9,282 nt of DNA, taken from positions 1-9,282 of the forward strand of contig MVRP01000169.1 of assembly GCA_002067405.1 (NCBI GenBank), read 5' to 3'. The notes under the pieces are model-generated. The model worked only from the letters and a program-made list of their open reading frames with translations. It did no database searches and was not told the origin of the DNA. The stretch is from Syntrophorhabdaceae bacterium PtaU1.Bin034 (GTDB lineage: Bacteria > Desulfobacterota_G > Syntrophorhabdia > Syntrophorhabdales > WCHB1-27). Below, piece by piece: positions 1 to 6,172 of this stretch (positions are counted from its first letter, which is position 1; every line of letters starts with the position of its first letter). The translations under genes were made by a program, and so were the position numbers.

Positions 1-30
1 CGAATATGATCTGCGCTCACCCATGTAGCG

Positions 31-68
31 TAGCATAAAATGCTATAATGGTCACGTTATTTTGTGAC
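31..68 (+). promoter_or_regulatory. Candidate promoter/operator upstream of the AraC-type gene
   Basis: TGCTATAAT at 41-49 is a perfect extended -10 element (TGN followed by TATAAT). No good -35 hexamer lies 16-18 bp upstream, which is tolerable for an extended -10 promoter. The element overlaps an exact inverted repeat, TAGCAT at 31-36 and ATGCTA at 40-45 around AAA. It is followed by a second inverted repeat, GTCAC at 51-55 and GTGAC at 64-68. Transcription would begin near 56 and leave a leader of about 170 nt before the regulator's ATG at 228. The palindromes are seen directly; their role as operators is inferred. Confidence 0.4.
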
Positions 69-227
69 AATTCCTAAGGACAATCACCCATTGGTGTTCT
101 ATGCGGGCTGGCCCGGTGTGATGAGTGCCATCATGGTCACAAAAGAATTCTCTAAAACGGACGTCTCCGCCTGGCCGGACGTCATACGTCACGTTCCAGA
201 GGGACATTGTCCGGGAGGGGCTATACG

Positions 228-1203
228 ATGAAGTCTGCGCGTCGGAACTTGCCTCCGCTGCACACAAAAACTGGGATGGAATCAAACGAGCCAAATCTGA
301 CCAAATTGGCCGGTTTGATCCGCTCCCATACCCCGTATGACGGTTCGTTCGAGTTACACATCCCTGGCGTGCACGCTATTCGCGCTTCCCGAACGGACAC
401 GGAGTTGATACATGCCGTAGCACCACCGGCCCTGTGCATGATCGTGCAAGGCGCGAAGAGAGTGATGTTGGGACGGGAGGTTTATGAGTACGACGCATCC
501 CGTATGCTTATTTACTGTGTCGATCTACCGGTAGCTGCCCAGATCACGCGGGCCAGTCACTCAGAACCTTTTCTCTGTTTCAGGCTGGATATCAATTCAC
601 GCAAAATCGCCGAGCTGGTTCTGAAAGTCTTTCCGCACGGTCTGCCCCGAGTTCACGAGAGCCGCGCCGTGTGCGTCACTCAGGCCGACGTGAACATCTT
701 CAACGCAGCAGCAAGGTTGATCGAGTTGACGGCGCAGCCTGCGGACGCTGAACTGCTCGCCCCACTTGTGATCGATGAAATTCTGATCCGTCTGCTCCGC
801 AGGTGTCCGAATGGCCCAGATCGGCCTCGAGGAGTCCGGCTTGCACGGTGTCGCGAAAGCGATATCCTGGTTGCGCACCAATTTCTCCCAGCCTATGAAA
901 GTCGAAGAGTTGGCCGAGTTGGCGCATATGAGTGTCTCCTCTTTTCACCAGTACTTCAAGTCCGTCACGTCAATGAGCCCTTTGCAGTACCAGAAGGTGC
1001 TGCGCCTCCAGGAGGCGAGGAGTCTCATGTTGACGACAATGATGGATGCTAGTGCTGCGAGCCGGCACGTGGGGTATCTTAGCGCTTCACAGTTTAGTAG
1101 AGAGTACAACCGATTCTTCGGGAGTGTACCAACCAAGGACATTGCCCGGTTGCGCGAACAGGGGTTCAGCCCCGCGGATGTTCGTACTGAGAGCGACATG
1201 TGA
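228..1203 (+). pseudogene. AraC/XylS-family transcriptional regulator, frame broken
   Basis: A cytoplasmic DNA-binding regulator with an AraC_N-type ligand domain (PF06719-like) followed by a C-terminal double helix-turn-helix domain, the layout of YqhC-like regulators. The N-terminal part reads in one frame from 228 to about 800 (motifs [38 protein letters not shown]). The C-terminal part continues in the +1 frame from about 802 to the stop at 1203 ([27 protein letters not shown], then the second HTH ending [13 protein letters not shown]). ATG 228 is chosen because GGGAGGGG lies just upstream; TTG 207 lacks a comparable site, and ATG 276 is closer to the usual family start but has a weak site. 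Without correction the first frame runs on to 1052 and loses both HTH motifs. ATG 811 could in principle start a free HTH domain, but its ribosome site is poor. The true target is unknown; relatives often regulate a neighbouring oxidoreductase gene, and nothing ties this one to the secretion operon. Confidence 0.85.
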
Positions 1204-1371
1204 TGCCGTGCTCTCAAATGTATGCCATAAAAACGGTCTTTGACGTTCGAGTAAGTAGCTGTACTCAGGGAGCTGGGACCATGAATCGACGAATCGGCCG
1301 ATAGTAGAAGGTATTGTATCTAAGTTCACACGCGGAATGGATTTAGAATCAGCACAGGGAACGTATCGCGT
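1204..1371 (+). promoter_or_regulatory. Intergenic region before the T4SS operon
   Basis: The only substantial gap upstream of the long virB gene run, so the operon promoter should lie here or further upstream. A TTGACG -35-like hexamer is at 1240-1245, but no convincing -10 sits at the right distance; TATTGT at 1312-1317 is an isolated weak -10 match. A perfect 10-bp palindrome, ATCGGCCGAT, occupies 1293-1302 and is preceded by GAATCG at 1283-1288, repeated at 1291-1296, which together look like an operator. I see no rho-independent terminator after the AraC gene. Confidence 0.35.
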
Positions 1372-2022
1372 ATGAAAGTGTTGTTTGTGGTCATTGCAGT
1401 ACTCTTTGTTTCGGCAGGATTATCCCCCGGACAAGATGTAACGGACTTTGCATTGCTCGCGCAAGCCTGCGCCCCGGAAGTTCACAACCAGACCTTGACG
1501 GCACTTGTAAGCGTCGAATCGGGTTTTAACCCCTACGCGATAGGAGTGGTCGACGGAAGGCTCAGCCGCCAGCCTAAAAATCTCACGGAAGCTCTGGATG
1601 TTGTCGGGCAGCTCGAAGGACGGGGCATGAATTACTCTCTGGGCATAGCCCAGGTCAATAAATACAACCTGTCCAGACATGGCCTCAGCCCGGCCGTCGC
1701 CTTCGACCCGTGCAGGAGCCTCATGGCCGGATCAAGGATACTTACTGACTGCTACCAGCAAGCGAGAAAAACGCACGTCGATGAACAACAGGCCGTAAGG
1801 GCCGCGCTGTCCTGTTACTATTCCGGCAACTTCACCACAGGGTTCAAGGATGGGTACGTTCAGAAGGTCGTGGCCAGGGCGGGACAAACCGCAGCACCCA
1901 ACCTCAACTCCATAAAAATCATCAAGCACGACACTCAAACACGGAGGAACGGAAACAACCACATGCGGGAAGCACCATTGAAGGAGACGCGGCGGGAAAG
2001 AGACCCTGCCTTCGTCTTCTGA
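1372..2022 (+). CDS. virB1: VirB1-like lytic transglycosylase of the T4SS
   Basis: A periplasmic peptidoglycan-cleaving lytic transglycosylase (SLT family) that opens the murein layer so the secretion channel can assemble. Residues 1-20 form a Sec signal peptide with a hydrophobic core (LFVVIAVLFVSAG). The catalytic glutamate is Glu49 within VSVESGFNPYAIG. The other family signatures follow: NYSLGIAQVN near residue 87 and the ALSCYYSGNFTTG block near 145. The C-terminal tail from about residue 175 is charged and probably disordered, as in other VirB1 proteins. The length of 216 residues is normal. ATG 1372 is used because it begins a clean signal peptide, with CAGGGA about 11 bp upstream. It is the first gene of the operon and its stop lies 22 bp before virB2. 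The family call is secure; the symbol rests on gene order as well. Confidence 0.93.
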   Translation: MKVLFVVIAVLFVSAGLSPGQDVTDFALLAQACAPEVHNQTLTALVSVESGFNPYAIGVVDGRLSRQPKNLTEALDVVGQLEGRGMNYSLGIAQVNKYNLSRHGLSPAVAFDPCRSLMAGSRILTDCYQQARKTHVDEQQAVRAALSCYYSGNFTTGFKDGYVQKVVARAGQTAAPNLNSIKIIKHDTQTRRNGNNHMREAPLKETRRERDPAFVF

Positions 2023-2042
2023 TTTTTTGATACAGGGGGGTC
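2002..2042 (+). promoter_or_regulatory. Possible hairpin masking the virB2 ribosome binding site
   Basis: GACCCTG at 2002-2008, inside the end of virB1, can pair with CAGGG...GGGTC at 2033-2042 with a three-G bulge. The 3' arm contains the G-rich Shine-Dalgarno run (2035-2040) of virB2, and the virB1 stop codon lies in the loop. Ribosomes finishing virB1 would be expected to open the structure. Pairing is read by eye and the function is inferred. Confidence 0.25.
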
Positions 2043-2044
2043 CT

Positions 2045-2329
2045 ATGGCACCACGAAGGCTATTTGTTATTGGCATCCTGGCAGTAGTTGTAATGGTCAC
2101 CGCATCCCCGGTCCTCGCCGCAAGCGGCATCGCGAAAGTCGACACCTTTCTGGACAAGATAAGCACGCTCCTCAAAGGCGCCGGCGTTACCGTATGTGCG
2201 ATCAGCCTTATGTGGGCTGGGTATAAGTTCTTCTTTGCTCATGCTGACATGATGTACTGCGTGCGTATCGTCGCCGGAGGCCTCCTGATCGGCGGTGCCA
2301 CGGAGATCGCCGGCTACATCCTGGGATAG
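2045..2329 (+). CDS. virB2: VirB2-like major pilin (TrbC/VirB2 family)
   Basis: Precursor of the major subunit of the conjugative pilus. The 94-residue product has a basic N terminus (MAPRR), a hydrophobic signal core and a signal-peptidase site after SPVLA (residue 25), leaving a mature pilin of about 69 residues. The mature part has the VirB2 layout: a short amphipathic stretch (VDTFLDKISTLLKG), a first membrane helix around 46-64 and a second around 73-92, separated by a short charged loop (AHADM). Two cysteines, Cys51 and Cys72, are present. ATG 2045 is chosen over the in-frame TTG at 2027 because the G-run Shine-Dalgarno at 2035-2040 lies between them. Its place between virB1 and virB3 supports the call. 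Confidence 0.9.
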   Translation: MAPRRLFVIGILAVVVMVTASPVLAASGIAKVDTFLDKISTLLKGAGVTVCAISLMWAGYKFFFAHADMMYCVRIVAGGLLIGGATEIAGYILG

Positions 2330-2358
2330 ACCGAAGGCACGTTTACCCGGGGGAACGA

Positions 2359-2658
2359 ATGATACGGCGGGACCCACTCTTTAAGGGATGCACTAGGCCG
2401 GCCATGGTGTGCGGTGTGCCGGTCATTCCCTTTTTTGTCGTTGTATTCGCGGTCGGCTTCCTCTCGATACTGACGACCGTACTCCTCAATTTCCTCACAA
2501 TAGGACTCGTTTACGTCATGCGGATGATCGTTAAGAACGATGACCAGCGGTTTCGCATCATCGGGCTCTGGCTCTATTTCCGCATCCAGGACATGAATAG
2601 GGGTTTCTGGAAGGCATCGGCGTACAGCCCGGTGACGTACAAGAAAAGGTGGCGGTAG
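2359..2658 (+). CDS. virB3: VirB3-like inner-membrane T4SS protein
   Basis: A small inner-membrane platform component that works with the VirB4 ATPase in pilus biogenesis and channel assembly. The 99-residue protein carries the family's N-terminal signature (DPLFKGCTRPAMVCGVP, residues 5-21), a hydrophobic hairpin from about 20 to 55, and the conserved C-terminal block FWKASAYSP around 83-91 followed by a basic end. GGGGG at 2349-2353 serves ATG 2359. It is a separate gene, not fused to virB4 as in some systems, and lies directly upstream of it. Confidence 0.93.
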   Translation: MIRRDPLFKGCTRPAMVCGVPVIPFFVVVFAVGFLSILTTVLLNFLTIGLVYVMRMIVKNDDQRFRIIGLWLYFRIQDMNRGFWKASAYSPVTYKKRWR

Positions 2659-2709
2659 GCGCTGCCACCAGGACATGACAGCAGATTGGCTTCACGCCGA
2701 GAGGCATAC

Positions 2710-5142
2710 ATGAGGGCAACAGCACTTAAGAACGCGCAGCAGATGAAGCGAGAAAAACTTTGCAGCCGGTTCATACCTTTTTCAACCCACATTGACCCAA
2801 GGACACTCAAGCTCCGGACAGGCGACTACCTGAGAATCTGGCGGTTAGGAGGTATCAGCCACGAAAGCGCCGATCCTGAAGACATCCAGATTAGGGCGGA
2901 CGGCATCAACCAATTGTATCGTTCCATAGGCACGGCGAACGTGGCGATCTGGACGCACAACGTCCGGCGAACGGTCTCCGACCGCCTGGTCGCGCAATAC
3001 GAGAATGACTTCTGCCGTCACCTCGATCAAAAGTACTATGACTCCCTCTCGGGATACCGTATGATGGCGAATGAACTCTATCTCACGGTCATCTACCGGC
3101 CGGCAGTATCGAGAGTGGAAAAGGCCTTTCACCGCGCGGCACGGCGAACCATCGAGGATATCAAGAGGGATGAAGCAGATGCCCTGAAAACCTTCGGGGA
3201 GATCGCCGACGTGGTGGAACAGTCGCTACGTCGATACGACATCGATCCCCTTGGTACCTACTCGAACGATAAGGGGGTCGTCTTCTCTCGGGTCCTCGAA
3301 TTCCTCGCCTTCCTGATTAACGGCACGTGGGAGAAGATCCCGGTTCCCCAAGGACCTATAAACGAATACCTCCCCACGTCGCGACTCTTCTTCGGTTCCG
3401 AATCCCTGGAAATACGCTGCTCCTCAGGAGAGACGCGATTTGCCGCCGCCCTTGATTTCAAGGATTACCCGAGCGGTTCAGAGGCGGGCATGCTCGATAC
3501 CCTTATGTACGAGAACTACGAGTATGTCCTCACCCAGTCTTTTTCCTTCCTTGCAAGGCACGACGCCAAGAGCTTCTTGGACCGCCAGGCCAAGCAGCTC
3601 CAGAACGCGGCGGACGTGGCAACGAGCCAGATAGACCAGATGTACGAAGCCCTCGATCAGCTCATTTCCGGAGAATTCGCCATAGGCCAGTATCATGGCG
3701 TTATGATGGTCTTCGCTTGCGACTTGAAGGAACTGAACCGCAACGTCGCTTCCGCCCGGGCAGCCCTTCAGGATCAAGGATTCTTGACCGCCCGGGTCGA
3801 TCTGGCCCTTGAAGCGGCTTACTGGTCGCAGCTCCCGGGGAACTGGCAGTTCAGACCTCGAATTGCGACACTCACCAGCAAGAATTTCGCCGGTACCGCG
3901 AGCTTCCACAACTTCTCCTATGGCAAACGGGATAACAACCCCTGGGGCCAGGCGGTCATGCTCCTCAGGACTCCAAGCCGGCAGCCGTACTATTTCAATT
4001 TTCACTCCACCAAAGCGGAAGAAGATTCGGAGGATAAAAAGGTCCTGGGCAATACGAAGATCATCGGCCAATCAGGGAGCGGCAAGACGGTCCTTCTCGG
4101 GATGCTCCTTTGCCAGTCACAAAAGTACAAGCCCACGACCGTCTTCTTCGACAAGGATCGGGGCGCGGAGATCCTGATCCGGGTCATGCGGGGCAAATAC
4201 CTGGCCATGGAGAACGGCAGGCCTTCGGGGTTTAACCCTTTCCAGATGGAGCCTACGGAAGAGAACATCCTTTTCTTCGAGGATCTGGTCAAAAAACTGG
4301 TCACGGAGCGGGGGCGGCCCCTCTCGACCCGTGATGAACAAGAGATTGCCCATGCTGTGCGGACCGTGGCGCGGATGCCGAAAGAGCTGCGACGCCTGAG
4401 CACCGTGCGGCAGAACGTGATCGATACGGACGACGAGTCCGTGGCGAAGCGGCTCGCGAAATGGTGTCAGGGAGGGTCGTTGTCTTGGGTCCTGGATAAC
4501 CCCGTGGACGAGCTCGATTTCACGAGCCACAGTCTCTATGGTTTCGATGGTACCGAATTTCTCGACAACCCAGAGGTCCGCACCCCCATATCGATGTATC
4601 TGCTGCATCGCATGGAGAGCATCATCGACGGAAGACGGTTCATGTACTTCATGGACGAGTTTTGGAAGTGGCTCCTCGATCCATACTTCAGCGACTTTGC
4701 CTTTAACAAACAAAAGACGATCCGAAAGCAAAACGGGCTCGGCGTCTTCGCGACCCAATCGGCTGTTGATGTCCTGGAAAGCCCTATTTCCCGCGCGATC
4801 ATCGAGCAATGTGCTACTGATATTTACTTACCGAACCCGAAGGCAGACAAGAAAGAGTACATGGAAGGGTTCAAGCTCTCCGAGACCGAATTCGAGATCA
4901 TCAGAAATCTCGGCGAGGACAGCAGGATGTTTTTGGTGAAACAGGGCCATAGCGGGGCCATTGCTTCGCTCGATTTACGGGGATTTGACGACGAGCTGGT
5001 CGTGTTATCGGGGAGTCTCGATAACATCGCCCTTCTCGATGAGATCATGGCGGAGGGGGGAGACGATCCGGATGTGTGGCTGCCCTTGCTGCAACGGCAA
5101 TGCCGGGAAAGGGTCGGCAGAAGGCTGATGATGGCGGGATAA
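2710..5142 (+). CDS. virB4: VirB4-like T4SS ATPase (CagE/TrbE/VirB4 family)
   Basis: The large membrane-associated ATPase that energises pilus assembly and substrate transfer, and the most conserved marker of T4SS. The 810-residue product has the VirB4 N-terminal domain (FIPFSTHID near residue 20, then LRTGDYLRIWRLGGIS), a central CagE_TrbE_VirB region, and a C-terminal RecA-like motor. Walker A is GQSGSGKT at about 453-460, followed by the SGFNPFQ motif. Walker B is MYFMDEF at about 645-651, with DE at 649-650. The block FATQSAVDVLESPISRAIIE and the LPNPKA motif follow, so all nucleotide-binding elements are intact. ATG 2710 is chosen for its GAGAGG site five bases upstream; TTG 2686 would add eight residues but has only a distant AGGA. 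The frame is uninterrupted, in contrast to virB9. Confidence 0.97.
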   Translation: MRATALKNAQQMKREKLCSRFIPFSTHIDPRTLKLRTGDYLRIWRLGGISHESADPEDIQIRADGINQLYRSIGTANVAIWTHNVRRTVSDRLVAQYENDFCRHLDQKYYDSLSGYRMMANELYLTVIYRPAVSRVEKAFHRAARRTIEDIKRDEADALKTFGEIADVVEQSLRRYDIDPLGTYSNDKGVVFSRVLEFLAFLINGTWEKIPVPQGPINEYLPTSRLFFGSESLEIRCSSGETRFAAALDFKDYPSGSEAGMLDTLMYENYEYVLTQSFSFLARHDAKSFLDRQAKQLQNAADVATSQIDQMYEALDQLISGEFAIGQYHGVMMVFACDLKELNRNVASARAALQDQGFLTARVDLALEAAYWSQLPGNWQFRPRIATLTSKNFAGTASFHNFSYGKRDNNPWGQAVMLLRTPSRQPYYFNFHSTKAEEDSEDKKVLGNTKIIGQSGSGKTVLLGMLLCQSQKYKPTTVFFDKDRGAEILIRVMRGKYLAMENGRPSGFNPFQMEPTEENILFFEDLVKKLVTERGRPLSTRDEQEIAHAVRTVARMPKELRRLSTVRQNVIDTDDESVAKRLAKWCQGGSLSWVLDNPVDELDFTSHSLYGFDGTEFLDNPEVRTPISMYLLHRMESIIDGRRFMYFMDEFWKWLLDPYFSDFAFNKQKTIRKQNGLGVFATQSAVDVLESPISRAIIEQCATDIYLPNPKADKKEYMEGFKLSETEFEIIRNLGEDSRMFLVKQGHSGAIASLDLRGFDDELVVLSGSLDNIALLDEIMAEGGDDPDVWLPLLQRQCRERVGRRLMMAG

Positions 5143-5151
5143 GGAGGGTTT

Positions 5152-5874
5152 ATGCGCGGATCGGCGGTTTTGATGATGCTTCTTAGCCTCTGTTTTGTGC
5201 CGCTTGCTCACTCCGGTGGCGTACCCGTCTTTGACGGTGCCAATCTGGGACAGCAGATCACAAATAGCATTCAACAAATTGCCAAAATGGTTGAGCAGAT
5301 CAACCAGATGAAAATGCAGTACGAGCAGTTGCAGCAGACCTACAATGCCATGACCGGAGCGCGGAACCTGGGCGACATACTCAATAACCCGCTCCTATCG
5401 AGCTATCTCCCATCGGACTGGAGGTATGTCTATTCCTCGATCAACTCGGGCGGCTACGCCGGCCTGACCGGAACAGCCAGGGCCATAAGGGACGCCAACA
5501 GGATTTTTGATGTCTGCACCGGGATAAGCGACTCCACCGCAAAACGCGCGTGCGAGAGAGAAGCGGCCAATGCCGCTCAGCACGCCGCGTTCAGTAGCGA
5601 GGCATATGACAAAACAGCAACGCGATTGCAGCAGATCAAGGAGTTGATGGCCAGACTGAATTCTACCACAGACCAGAAAGCCGCCTTAGAAATGATCGGC
5701 AGGCTCTCGGCAGAGCAGGCCATGATCCAGAACGAAGCCACCAGGCTCCAGCTCTATGACATGCTCATAGAGAACGAGCAAAGGCTTATCGCCCAACAGC
5801 AGAAAGAAATAGGCATACGAGAAATGAAGCGACACGGGGGTGTGAAGATGGCCCCCCTTGATCTGAGCGAATAA
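5152..5874 (+). CDS. virB5: VirB5-like minor pilin / pilus-tip protein
   Basis: A periplasmic minor pilin thought to sit at the pilus tip and act in adhesion. The 240-residue protein has a signal peptide (MRGSAVLMMLLSLCFVPLAHS, likely cut after residue 21). A long helical, glutamine-rich segment follows (about 33-65, IQQIAKMVEQINQMKMQYEQ), then a central globular part, then a second helical region from about 150 to 222. Cys122 and Cys134 could form a disulfide. A strong AAGGAGGG site overlaps the virB4 stop and sits just before ATG 5152. The oddity is the last 16 residues (225-240, MKRHGGVKMAPLDLSE): they are nearly the same as the C terminus of the next gene product and are encoded by a 47-bp repeat. 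They do not look like a typical VirB5 end. Confidence 0.88.
   Translation: MRGSAVLMMLLSLCFVPLAHSGGVPVFDGANLGQQITNSIQQIAKMVEQINQMKMQYEQLQQTYNAMTGARNLGDILNNPLLSSYLPSDWRYVYSSINSGGYAGLTGTARAIRDANRIFDVCTGISDSTAKRACEREAANAAQHAAFSSEAYDKTATRLQQIKELMARLNSTTDQKAALEMIGRLSAEQAMIQNEATRLQLYDMLIENEQRLIAQQQKEIGIREMKRHGGVKMAPLDLSE
5822..5868 (+). repeat. 47-bp direct repeat, copy 1 (3' end of virB5)
   Basis: Begins AAATGAAGCGACACGGGGGT and ends CTTGATCTGAGC. It matches 6107-6153 at 46 of 47 positions; the sole difference is G5851 against A6136. It encodes the last residues of VirB5. GGGGGT at 5836-5841 can pair with GCCCCC at 5851-5856 to form a short hairpin with one G-U pair. The distance between copies is 285 bp. 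Confidence 0.95.
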
Positions 5875-5892
5875 CTGATTTCGGAGGGGGAT

Positions 5893-6159
5893 ATGCGAAG
5901 AAAATCTTTCTTGCTTCTGGGCCTTGCGAGCCTTGCGATTGTTGCTTGCGGGGATAAGGTCGCCGACCCCGATGCGCTGTACCAGAAGTACCTGAACGAC
6001 GATGCGGCCCGGCAGGCCAAAGTAAGTGAATGCAAGCTACTGAGCACTGACGAGCAATCCAAAAGCCAGTCATGCATCATCGCTTTCAAGGCTGACGGAG
6101 ACAAACAAATGAAGCGACACGGGGGTGTGAAGATGACCCCCCTTGATCTGAGCAAGTGA
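5893..6159 (+). CDS. EexN-like entry-exclusion lipoprotein
   Basis: A small lipoprotein resembling EexN entry-exclusion proteins, which lower conjugative transfer into cells already carrying a related element. The 88-residue product has a basic N terminus (MRRK), a hydrophobic signal and the lipobox IVAC, placing lipidation on Cys19; Gly at +2 does not signal inner-membrane retention. The short mature domain has the family pattern: a DALYQKYLNDDAARQAKVSEC stretch ending in Cys47, then Cys61 in SQSCIIAFKAD. Position between virB5 and virB6 matches eex genes of pKM101-like operons. A GGAGGGGG site precedes ATG 5893. The last 16 residues (73-88) copy the VirB5 tail. The lipoprotein call is firm; exclusion function rests on weak family resemblance and position, with a VirB7-like structural role as the alternative. 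Confidence 0.72.
   Translation: MRRKSFLLLGLASLAIVACGDKVADPDALYQKYLNDDAARQAKVSECKLLSTDEQSKSQSCIIAFKADGDKQMKRHGGVKMTPLDLSK
6107..6153 (+). repeat. 47-bp direct repeat, copy 2 (3' end of eexN-like gene)
   Basis: The second copy of the repeat at 5822-5868, in the same reading frame, encoding the tail MKRHGGVKMTPLDLS followed by Lys and stop. Here the hairpin is fully Watson-Crick: GGGGGT at 6121-6126 pairs with ACCCCC at 6136-6141 around a nine-base loop. Similarity ends sharply: the base before each copy differs, and after a few scattered matches the 3' flanks diverge. Confidence 0.95.
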
Positions 6160-6172
6160 AAGTGGGTGATCA

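Noticed and set aside
52..294. Small minus-strand frame over the upstream region and regulator start
   Set aside because: It has no protein motif, overlaps the regulator's start and the candidate operators, and has no sign of being coding.
1240..1267. Sigma-70 promoter from TTGACG at 1240-1245
   Set aside because: The hexamer at the right distance (TACTCA, 1262-1267) is a poor -10 match, so I did not call a defined promoter.
1991..2028. Possible rho-independent terminator between virB1 and virB2 (GGCGGG...CCCTGCC then six T)
   Set aside because: The stem has a bulge and the T run begins about 12 bases after it, so it lacks terminator geometry; it also sits inside an evident operon.
2675..2713. 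Twelve-codon leader frame (MTADWLHAERHT) ending in an ATGA overlap with the virB4 start
   Set aside because: Its only Shine-Dalgarno-like AGGA is one base from the ATG, too close to work; the overlap is probably chance.
4117..4809. Long open frame on the minus strand opposite virB4
   Set aside because: It lies wholly within a clear VirB4 coding region, shows no recognisable motif, and is explained by the codon composition of the sense gene.
5893..6159. Calling this gene virB7
   Set aside because: A better VirB7 with the PKPPTVDG-type motif and correct position before virB8 is present at 7500-7640.
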